A program made the translations under genes and the position numbers. From the NCBI RefSeq assembly GCF_018502385.1, contig NZ_CP075523.1, forward strand, positions 248,001 to 312,000: DNA of 64,000 bases. The letters are read 5' to 3'. Shown piece after piece: positions 55,592-62,665 of the stretch. This DNA comes from Synechococcus sp. LA31. GTDB lineage: Bacteria > Cyanobacteriota > Cyanobacteriia > PCC-6307 > Cyanobiaceae. The notes below the pieces were generated by a model that had not been told where the DNA came from, ran no database searches, and was given only the letters and a program-made list of their open reading frames with translations. Position 1 is the stretch's first letter. Each line of letters opens with the position of its first letter.

Positions 55592-58500
55592 TCAGAGGTC
55601 TGCAGAGAGCGACGACAGTTGCGCTGCGGGGAGCAACCAGCGTCCGAAACGGGCATAGAGAGCCGGGATCACCAGCAGGGTGAGCGCGGTGGAGGTGATC
55701 AGGCCGCCGAGCACCACCACCGCCAGCGGCTGGAGGATTTCACTGCCGGCGCCAAAGGCCACAGCCAGAGGCAGCGTTCCCAGGGCCGAGGACAGCGCCG
55801 TCATCAAGATGGCGTTCAGGCGCTCCAGGCTTCCCTCCTCAATCACGGTGTGCAGAGGCTGGCCAGCGGCATGGCGGCGGTTGTAGTTGTCCACCAGCAG
55901 CAATCCATTGCGCACGGCCACACCGAACAACGTGATGAAGCCGATCAACGACGCCACCGACAACACCGCACCGCTGAGCAACACCGCCACCACACCACCC
56001 ACCAGCGCCAGCGGCAGATTGAGCATGATCGCGACAGTGGCGGGCACTGATTTCACGGCCGTGATCATCAACAACATGATCACCACCACCGCCACCAGGC
56101 TGTAGAGCACCAGGCTGCCTGTGGCACGTTCTTCTGATTCGAATTGACCTCCGTAGCGGATCGCATAGCCCTGCGGTAGGCGAACCTCGCGTGCCACGAC
56201 CCGCTGGATGTCCCGCACCACCGAACCGAGAGCGCGGCCGCTCACGTTGGCGGAGACAACGATCAGGCGGGAGACATCTTCCCGGTTGACGATGTTGTTG
56301 CCGAGACCCTCCTCCACCCAGGCCACGCTGCCGAGGGGCACGGTCATGCCATTGGAGAAGGCCACCGGCAGGGCCCGGATGGCGTCGAGACTGCTGCGGC
56401 TGGCGGCATTGAGCTGCACGAGCACATCGCTGCGCACGCCGGCTTCCACAACATGGCCCGCCACCTTGCCGTTGAGGGCGATCTCCACGGCCTGGGCCAG
56501 ATCCTCGATGCTCAGTCCGAGGGCGGCCGCCAGGGGGCGGTCGTAGTGGATCTGAATCTGGGGGATGGGCAGTTGGGGCTCAAGCTGCAGATCCACTACC
56601 CCCTCAATCGGCTCCACCACCTTCACCACGGCTTCGCCGAGGCGCCGCAACTCCGCCAGATCGGTGCCATAGATCTTGATGGCGATGGCGCTGCGCACAC
56701 CGGAGAGCACCTCATCCATGCGGTGCGAGATGAAGCCACCGATGTTCGGGGCCACACCGGGAATCTTCAGGAAGGCCTTGCGCAATTCCGCAAGCGCGGC
56801 GGGCCTGTTGTCCATGGCCCTGGCGCTCAGCTCCACATCCACGTGGGCCAGGTTCACCCCGGCTCCGTCGGCATCGCCGGGAGCACGGCCGGTGCGCAGC
56901 TGCACCCACTCCACCAGCGGACTGTCCTGCAGCGAGCGCGTCAGCGCCAGGCCGGCGCGATTGGTCATCTCCAGCGACACACCTGGATAGAGCACCATCG
57001 AATTCACCAGCGACTGCTCGCGGAACTCCGGCAGGAACACCCGGCCCAGGCTGGGCAGGATCAGCGCGGTGCCCACCACCAGGCTCAGGGCGATCGCGAG
57101 CAGCCGCTGCGGTTGCGCCAGCGCCATCGCCAGCCAGGGCCGATAGATCCGTTCGCAGCGGTTGGCGATCCAGGTGTTTTCGGGCGGCAGCTGCACCGGC
57201 GCGAGCAAAATGGCGCAGAGAGCCGGCGAGAGCGTCACCGCCACCAGGGTGGACGCGCCGATCGAGAAGAGATAGGCCAGGCCCATCGGCGCAAAGATGC
57301 GGCCCTCCACCCCCGTGAGCGAAAAGATCGGGGCAAACACCACCGCGATAATCAGGGTGGAGAACAGCACCGGCTGACGCACCTCCACCGAGGTGTCGAA
57401 CACCACCTGCAGCGGCGACCGTGGTGTGGGACTGCTCTGATTGCGGCGCAGACCGCGGTAGCAGTTCTCCATGTCGACGATCGAGTCGTCGACCACCGAG
57501 CCGATCGCCACCACCAAACCGCCCAGGGTCATGGTGTTGAGGCCAAGGCCAAAGGCCTTCATCAACATCAGGCCAACCAACAGCGACAGGGGAATGGCGC
57601 TGAGGGTGATCACGGCTGCGCGCCAGTTCATCAGAAAGGCCACGATCACCAGGGACACGATCACAATCCCGAGCAACAGCGATTCGCTCACATTGCGCAG
57701 CGCAGTGTCGATGAAATTGCTCTGCCTGAAGGTGCGCTTCACCCGCACATCCGTCGGCAGGGTGCGATTGAGCTCAGCGATGCGCTGCTCCACCGCACGG
57801 GTGACCGTGGGCGTATCCACATCCGGCTGCTTGATCACCATCAGCACCACCGCCGGTTGACCGTTGAAGCTGGCGTCGCCCCGTTTCAAGGCAGGCCCCC
57901 GCTGCACCTCCGCCAGGGTGGAGAGCAGCACAGGCCGGCCCTGCTGATCGGTCACCGCTACATCCGCCAGATCGCTCGTCTGCTGGATCTGAGCCAGCGG
58001 CCGGATCAGGCGCTCCTGGCCGCCAGCTACGAGGAAGCCTCCCGGGCTGGTGGACATCGCCGCAGAGACCCCCTGCATCACAGCTTTGAGGCTGACCCCT
58101 TTCACCTGCAGTTCCTGCGGATCGAGGAGCACCTGATACTGCGCTTCTTCCCCGCCATAGACAGTGATCTGCGCCACCCCAGGCACCGCCAGGATCGGGT
58201 TGCGATAGGAGCGCAGCACCAGCTGTTGCAGATCCATCAGCGACGTGGTGCCGCCGGGTTCCACTGTGAAGGCGACCTGAAGAATCGTGCCCAGGGGCGA
58301 TACCAGCGGTGAGATCTCCGGCGCTGCGGCATTGGCCGGCAACTGGGTCTCCACCTGCTGCATCCGCTCGGACACCGATTGGCGGGCCCGATAGATGTCG
58401 GCGTTCTGGTTGAACACCACCTGCACCATCGAGAGCCCCGCCTTGGAGGAGGAGCGCACGGTCTCCACGCCGGCGATGCCATTCAGCGCCGATTCCACCG

Positions 58501-58714
58501 GCAGGGTGATGCGCGTTTCCACCTCCTCCGGCGACAGGCCATCGGCTGTGATCTGCACATCCACCTGCGGTGGGGCGAACGGCGGAAACACATCCAGCGG
58601 CATCTGGCGGAGCATCCCCAGGCCAGCAACGCTGACCACCACGGCGGCCACCACCACCAGCCAGCGGCGGGCGATCGAGAAGCGCAGGGTGGTGTTGAGC
58701 AGCGCTTCGATCAT
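55592..58714 (-). CDS. RND efflux transporter permease (CzcA/CusA-like)
   Basis: 1040 residues with the RND layout: helix 1 (WLVVVAAVVVSVAGLGML), two large periplasmic loops (for example FPPFAPPQVDVQITADGLSPEEVETRITLPVE), and the helix 4 motif GSVVDDSIVDMENCYRGLRR with its proton-relay aspartates. The FAPPQVDVQIT start resembles the heavy-metal efflux (HME) class. It exports metal ions from periplasm or cytosol using proton flow. ATG 58714 overlaps the TGA of the preceding gene (ATGA). The metal is not determined by sequence. Confidence 0.9.
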   Translation of the reverse strand: MIEALLNTTLRFSIARRWLVVVAAVVVSVAGLGMLRQMPLDVFPPFAPPQVDVQITADGLSPEEVETRITLPVESALNGIAGVETVRSSSKAGLSMVQVVFNQNADIYRARQSVSERMQQVETQLPANAAAPEISPLVSPLGTILQVAFTVEPGGTTSLMDLQQLVLRSYRNPILAVPGVAQITVYGGEEAQYQVLLDPQELQVKGVSLKAVMQGVSAAMSTSPGGFLVAGGQERLIRPLAQIQQTSDLADVAVTDQQGRPVLLSTLAEVQRGPALKRGDASFNGQPAVVLMVIKQPDVDTPTVTRAVEQRIAELNRTLPTDVRVKRTFRQSNFIDTALRNVSESLLLGIVIVSLVIVAFLMNWRAAVITLSAIPLSLLVGLMLMKAFGLGLNTMTLGGLVVAIGSVVDDSIVDMENCYRGLRRNQSSPTPRSPLQVVFDTSVEVRQPVLFSTLIIAVVFAPIFSLTGVEGRIFAPMGLAYLFSIGASTLVAVTLSPALCAILLAPVQLPPENTWIANRCERIYRPWLAMALAQPQRLLAIALSLVVGTALILPSLGRVFLPEFREQSLVNSMVLYPGVSLEMTNRAGLALTRSLQDSPLVEWVQLRTGRAPGDADGAGVNLAHVDVELSARAMDNRPAALAELRKAFLKIPGVAPNIGGFISHRMDEVLSGVRSAIAIKIYGTDLAELRRLGEAVVKVVEPIEGVVDLQLEPQLPIPQIQIHYDRPLAAALGLSIEDLAQAVEIALNGKVAGHVVEAGVRSDVLVQLNAASRSSLDAIRALPVAFSNGMTVPLGSVAWVEEGLGNNIVNREDVSRLIVVSANVSGRALGSVVRDIQRVVAREVRLPQGYAIRYGGQFESEERATGSLVLYSLVAVVVIMLLMITAVKSVPATVAIMLNLPLALVGGVVAVLLSGAVLSVASLIGFITLFGVAVRNGLLLVDNYNRRHAAGQPLHTVIEEGSLERLNAILMTALSSALGTLPLAVAFGAGSEILQPLAVVVLGGLITSTALTLLVIPALYARFGRWLLPAAQLSSLSADL

Positions 58715-59268
58715 TCGCCCTGCTGCTTGCGGCGCAGGGTCAGCGTTGCCCCGGCGGCCACCACCAGGGCAGCAGCGACGCCACCGGCGATCAGAGCGCT
58801 GTTGCCTTCAGGTTGATCAGCTGGGCGATCGGCGCTGGCCTCAGCGGCGGAGGGTTCGGCCTGCTGCGTTTTTTTCGATTCGGCATACAGCGAGAGGGCA
58901 CCGTTCACCACCACGTCGTCGGTGGGATCGAGGCCCTCGGTGATCACGATCTGATCGCCAAGGGTGGGACCGGTCTGAACGAAGACCGGGTCGTAGGTGG
59001 TGGCCGTTTTCACGAACACCAATGGTTTGCCATCCGCCTGCACAACCGCGGCCGTCGGCACACTCAGACCCTCCGGGCCCTGTTGTGGTTGCGTGGCCGT
59101 CACACCCAACAGGGCATCGGTTTCGGTGTTCGCCTTCACCTGGCGCACATCCCCTTGCTGCTGAAATTCATCCCCATGGCCCACGTGGGACCAGGCCGGG
59201 GCCGTCAGCAGCAACGCCGCGGAGGCGACCAGAGCGGAGGCACTCCCTTGAACAATGCGGTGGATCAA
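58711..59268 (-). CDS. Periplasmic/membrane-anchored RND accessory protein
   Basis: 185 residues from TTG 59268. Signal peptide SALVASAALLLTAPAWS is followed by HVGHGDEFQQQG, a His-containing opening typical of metal-linked proteins. A domain like the membrane-proximal part of adaptors follows (LSVPTAAVVQADGKPLVFVKTATTYDPVFVQTGPTLGDQIVITEGLDPTDDVVVNGALSLYAES). A C-terminal helix (LIAGGVAAALVVAAGATLTL) anchors it. The operator at 59310-59327 lies inside the longer frame, so TTG 59268 is chosen. First gene of the RND operon. Confidence 0.6.
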   Translation of the reverse strand: MIHRIVQGSASALVASAALLLTAPAWSHVGHGDEFQQQGDVRQVKANTETDALLGVTATQPQQGPEGLSVPTAAVVQADGKPLVFVKTATTYDPVFVQTGPTLGDQIVITEGLDPTDDVVVNGALSLYAESKKTQQAEPSAAEASADRPADQPEGNSALIAGGVAAALVVAAGATLTLRRKQQGE

Positions 59269-59309
59269 GGCTGGACAGAACAACACTGCGCGGAGGATGG
59301 CGCAGGCGC

Positions 59310-59327
59310 GATGAAAAACAGATGAAA
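59310..59327. promoter_or_regulatory. GATGAAA direct repeat, 11-bp period
   Basis: GATGAAA at 59310-59316 and 59321-59327 (minus strand TTTCATC), between the divergent RND operon and the response regulator gene. The one-turn spacing fits an OmpR-type site. Confidence 0.5.
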
Positions 59328-59370
59328 TCCGCTGCCCCACCTAGCCTTTTGGCGATCTGAACCGCACGCC

Positions 59371-60093
59371 ATGCCCTTGCGGATCCTGCTGGTGGAAGAC
59401 GAGCCGGATCTGGCTGAATCCCTGGTCGCCGTTCTGGAGCAGCAGGGCCATGTGGTGGACCACTGCAGCGATGGCCTCTCCGCCTGGACCTTGCTCAGTG
59501 GTGATCTGGCGCGCTACGAGCTGGCGCTTGTGGACTGGATGGTGCCGCAGCTCAGTGGTGTTGAGCTCTGCCGGCGCCTGCGCGCCGCAGGCTTCACCGT
59601 GCCGGTGTTGTTGTTGACGGCCCGCGATGGCACCGCCGACCGGGTGGAAGGACTCGATGCGGGTGCGGACGACTACCTGAGCAAGCCGTTCGCCATGGAG
59701 GAACTGCTCGCCCGGGTGCGCGCCTTGCAGCGCCGCCATCCGGGCTACCGCGAGCCGCAGCTGCAGGTTGGCAGCTACAGCCTGGATCCCTCCCGCAGCG
59801 AGCTGACGGTGCAGGCGCCAACTGGCGCGGTGCGTGTGCCGCTCTCGGCCAAGGAATTGCAGCTGCTCACGTATTTCATGGAGCACTCCGGAGACATCCT
59901 CAGCGGGTCTCGCCTGCGCAACCAGCTCTGGGACCTGCATCAGGACCCGGTGAGCAATGTGGTGGCGGCGCAGGTGCGGCTGTTGCGCCGCAAGCTCGCC
60001 GATCACGGTCTGCCGTCGCCGATCACCACGGTGCCCTCCCGCGGCTATCGCTTTGATGCAGACGCCACGGGCAGCGCCTCGCAGCCGAGCTGA
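59371..60093 (+). CDS. OmpR-type response regulator of the RND locus (CopR/CzcR-like)
   Basis: 240 residues. Receiver domain MPLRILLVEDEPDLAESLVAVLEQQGHVVD, acceptor Asp in LALVDWMVPQLSG, LLLTARDGTADRVEGLDAGADDYLSKPFAMEELLARVRAL, then a winged helix (VPLSAKELQLLTYFMEHSGDILSGSRLRNQLW ... VAAQVRLLRRKLADHGLPSPITTVPSRGYRF). It probably activates the RND operon and itself through the GATGAAA repeats. Its stop overlaps the kinase start (TGATG). Confidence 0.9.
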   Translation: MPLRILLVEDEPDLAESLVAVLEQQGHVVDHCSDGLSAWTLLSGDLARYELALVDWMVPQLSGVELCRRLRAAGFTVPVLLLTARDGTADRVEGLDAGADDYLSKPFAMEELLARVRALQRRHPGYREPQLQVGSYSLDPSRSELTVQAPTGAVRVPLSAKELQLLTYFMEHSGDILSGSRLRNQLWDLHQDPVSNVVAAQVRLLRRKLADHGLPSPITTVPSRGYRFDADATGSASQPS

Positions 60094-61373
60094 TGGCAGG
60101 GCTTGAGCACAACTTGATCCGGCGTGCACGCCTGCGGCTGGCGGGCCTCTCCCTGCTCGTGATGGGGAGCATCCTCTATGCAGCGGGATTCTCGATGGGC
60201 CGGCTGTTGCTGCAGGCCCAGGAACAGGCCCTGCAGAGCGAGCTGGTCAACCTGGCCGGCACCCTGCACGACAGTCTCAAGCCCGTGCTCCCGCCGCCTT
60301 CGGCAGGACCTGCCTCACTGGCCACGGTGCTGCCTGGGCTTTGCCTGGCGGATCGCCCCTGCCCTGCGCCCACAACCCTGATCGAGCGCCATGCGCTCGG
60401 CGTCACCGATCCGGAACGGTTTCAGCTGCAGATCCTCAACGGTGAGGGAGAGGTTGTGGCCACATCCCCACCATCTCGGGAGCCAACCCCCGGTTCGCTG
60501 ATGCTCACCACCAGCGTTGTGCTGCACCGCTCTCACGGCGATCAGGAACAGGACTGGGGCAGCTTGCGCCTCAGCCGCAGCCTCGCTGGCCTGGAGGCGG
60601 AGGCACAGCGCCTGTGGTGGCTCGGCCACGGCGTGTTTGTGCTGGCGTTGGTGGTGATCGCGCTGGCGAGCTGGTGGCTGGCCGGCCTGGCGATGGCACC
60701 GTTGATCGAGGCCTACCAGCGCCAGGAGCAATTCAGCGCGGATGTGGCCCATGAGCTGCGCACGCCCCTGGCCAACTTGCTTGCTGTTGCTGAGGCTCAA
60801 CGTGCCCAACCTGGAATCGAGCGGGTTCTGGCTCAGGGCCAACGGCTGCAGCAGCTGATCGCCGATCTGTTGCTGTTGGCCAGCCTGGAGCGGCCCGGCG
60901 CCAAGACGCCGATGCAGCGCTGCGACCTGGCTGAGATCACAGCGGATGTTGTGGAGGACTGGTCCGAGATCGCGGTGGCATCGGAGCAGACCTTGTCGAT
61001 GGCGCTGGAAGCAGAGACCACCACGCTGCGCGGAAACGAGCGGGAACTGAGCCGGCTTCTGATCAATCTGATCAGCAATGCGCTGCAGCACTCACCCTGT
61101 GGTGGAACGGTGGAAGTGCGCCTGGAAACTCAGGGCCGCTGGTTGGCTTTGAGCGTTCGCGATCAAGGCCCCGGCATCTCGCTGGAGGATCAACAGCGGA
61201 TCTTTGAGCGCTTCACACGCCTGCAACCGGATCGCTCGCGTCAGAACGGTGGTAGTGGCCTGGGGCTGGCCATCGCTCAGGCGATCGCAAACCGCCATGG
61301 GGGAGAGATCCGCGTGGCGTCAGAACCGGGGCACGGAGCCACATTCACGGCACTGCTGCCAGCGATCGGCTGA
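60093..61373 (+). CDS. Sensor histidine kinase of the RND locus
   Basis: 426 residues. Two membrane helices (about 15-37 and 180-205) bound a periplasmic domain of about 140 residues with one Cys pair (GLCLADRPCPAP), a possible metal site. The kinase core has HELRTPLANLLAVAEAQ, NLISNALQHS, VRDQGPGISLEDQQRIFERF and GLGLAIAQAIANRHGG. Likely senses periplasmic metal and phosphorylates the preceding regulator. Confidence 0.9.
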   Translation: MAGLEHNLIRRARLRLAGLSLLVMGSILYAAGFSMGRLLLQAQEQALQSELVNLAGTLHDSLKPVLPPPSAGPASLATVLPGLCLADRPCPAPTTLIERHALGVTDPERFQLQILNGEGEVVATSPPSREPTPGSLMLTTSVVLHRSHGDQEQDWGSLRLSRSLAGLEAEAQRLWWLGHGVFVLALVVIALASWWLAGLAMAPLIEAYQRQEQFSADVAHELRTPLANLLAVAEAQRAQPGIERVLAQGQRLQQLIADLLLLASLERPGAKTPMQRCDLAEITADVVEDWSEIAVASEQTLSMALEAETTTLRGNERELSRLLINLISNALQHSPCGGTVEVRLETQGRWLALSVRDQGPGISLEDQQRIFERFTRLQPDRSRQNGGSGLGLAIAQAIANRHGGEIRVASEPGHGATFTALLPAIG

Positions 61374-61388
61374 AGCCGCCCAATCGCC

Positions 61389-61419
61389 TTGACTCTCCAC
61401 CCACTGGAGACTATACGGT
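61389..61419 (+). promoter_or_regulatory. MerR-type promoter for the DUF411 operon
   Basis: TTGACT (61389-61394), 19-bp spacer with dyad CTCCA-CCCAC-TGGAG, then TACGGT. An alternative -10, TATACG, has a 17-bp spacer. It lies directly before ATG 61422, so a slightly later ATG (61428 or 61443) could be the true start. Confidence 0.5.
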
Positions 61420-61421
61420 TG

Positions 61422-61889
61422 ATGGAGATGTCTGATCCCGTGATGCCCGCGCTCCCCCTAGCCCTCGCCCTGGCGGGCCTCTCCGTCGCCGCCGCCGCAC
61501 CAGGTCACGCCGCTGAGGTGGTGTCGGCCTACCGCTCCGCCAGTTGCGGCTGTTGCAAAGGCTGGCTCGATCACATCCGGAAAGCCGGCTTCACGGTGCA
61601 GGACCACGTTGTGAACAACCTGCCGGCGATCAAGCAGCGCTATGGCGTTCCCGGCGCCCTCGGCTCCTGTCATACCGCCACGATCAACGGCTACGTGATC
61701 GAGGGGCATGTACCGGTGTCGGCGATCCAGAAGCTGCTCAAGGAGCGCCCCAAGGTGGCTGGCATCGCTGTGCCAGGCATGCCCCTGGGCTCACCCGGCA
61801 TGGAGTCGGCGCTGCGGAGTGAGACCTACACCGTATTCACCTTCACCAGAACAGGGGTGATCAAGCCGTTCCAGACGGTGAAGGGTTGA
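61422..61889 (+). CDS. DUF411 metal-binding protein (CopG-like)
   Basis: 155 residues. Signal peptide MPALPLALALAGLSVAAAAPGHA. The DUF411 core starts VVSAYRSASCGCCKGWLDHIRKAGFTVQDHVV (CxCC cluster), followed by LGSCHTATINGYVIEGHVPVSAIQKLL and GIAVPGMPLGSPGME. These periplasmic proteins bind copper or related metals and are linked with copper resistance. ATG 61422 is given; if the promoter at 61389 uses TACGGT, translation from 61443 is more likely. TGATG overlap with the next gene. Confidence 0.8.
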   Translation: MEMSDPVMPALPLALALAGLSVAAAAPGHAAEVVSAYRSASCGCCKGWLDHIRKAGFTVQDHVVNNLPAIKQRYGVPGALGSCHTATINGYVIEGHVPVSAIQKLLKERPKVAGIAVPGMPLGSPGMESALRSETYTVFTFTRTGVIKPFQTVKG

Positions 61890-62665
61890 TGGAGCAGACC
61901 CCGACCAGCGGCAGCGCAGCTCTGCGCGATGTGCGTCTCTACCGAATGGACACGGCTGATCACGCCTGCCCGTGGGGGCTGCGGGCGGTGGCGCTGCTGC
62001 AGAGCCAGGGCATTGCGTTTGAGGACCACCGCCTGCGCAGCCCTGAGGAGGTGGAAGCGTTCAAACGCGCCCACGGGGTGAGCACCACCCCGCAGGTGTT
62101 CAGCGGCCAGCAACGCATCGGTGGCTACAGCGATCTGGCGGCACGGCTGGGGGTTCGGGCCGAGCGAGCAGACGTGAGCTACACACCGGTGATCGTCGTG
62201 TTTGCCACCGCGGCCTTGATGGCCCTTGCCCTTGGCGTGGGTGTGCGCAGTTTCATGGGCCTGGCCATCACTCTGCTGGCCATGCTCAAGCTGATGGATG
62301 TGCCGGCCTTTGCCGCCAGCTTCCTCAAGTACGACCTGCTCAGCCAACGCTGGCGAGTCTGGAGCCGCCTCTATCCAGGCCTTGAACTGCTGGTGGGGCT
62401 GGGCATGCTCACGCCGCCGTCCATCTCCGCTCTCGATGGGCTGGTGGGAGCGGTGGCGGTGTTGTTGGGCGGAATGGGCATGCTGTCGGTGGGCAAGGCG
62501 GTGTTCATCGATCACCTCGCCCTCAACTGCGCCTGCGTGGGTGGCAACACGCGCACACCGCTTGGCGTGGTGAGTTTTGCCGAGAATCTGATCATGACCT
62601 TGATGGGCGCGGCGATGGCACTGGATGCCGTTGCTCATCGCTTGCCGTGGAGTGGATTGCCATGA
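61889..62665 (+). CDS. Glutaredoxin-like domain fused to a MauE/DoxX-type membrane domain
   Basis: 258 residues. N-terminal glutaredoxin fold (about 15-85: VRLYRMDTADHACPWGLRAVALLQSQGIAFEDH ... GVSTTPQVFSGQQRIGGYSDL) has a single Cys (CPWG, no second Cys). Four helices follow (VIVVFATAALMALALGVGV, MGLAITLLAMLKLMD, LYPGLELLVGLGML, VAVLLGGMGMLSVGK), with a late NCACVGG. MauE-like proteins help in disulfide or cofactor formation. In this operon it may deliver thiols to the periplasmic copper proteins; inference. Confidence 0.8.
   Translation: MEQTPTSGSAALRDVRLYRMDTADHACPWGLRAVALLQSQGIAFEDHRLRSPEEVEAFKRAHGVSTTPQVFSGQQRIGGYSDLAARLGVRAERADVSYTPVIVVFATAALMALALGVGVRSFMGLAITLLAMLKLMDVPAFAASFLKYDLLSQRWRVWSRLYPGLELLVGLGMLTPPSISALDGLVGAVAVLLGGMGMLSVGKAVFIDHLALNCACVGGNTRTPLGVVSFAENLIMTLMGAAMALDAVAHRLPWSGLP

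Noticed and set aside
56453-58312. 619-aa forward ORF opposite the RND permease gene
   Set aside because: His/Arg/Gln-rich shadow frame of a clearly recognised RND gene.
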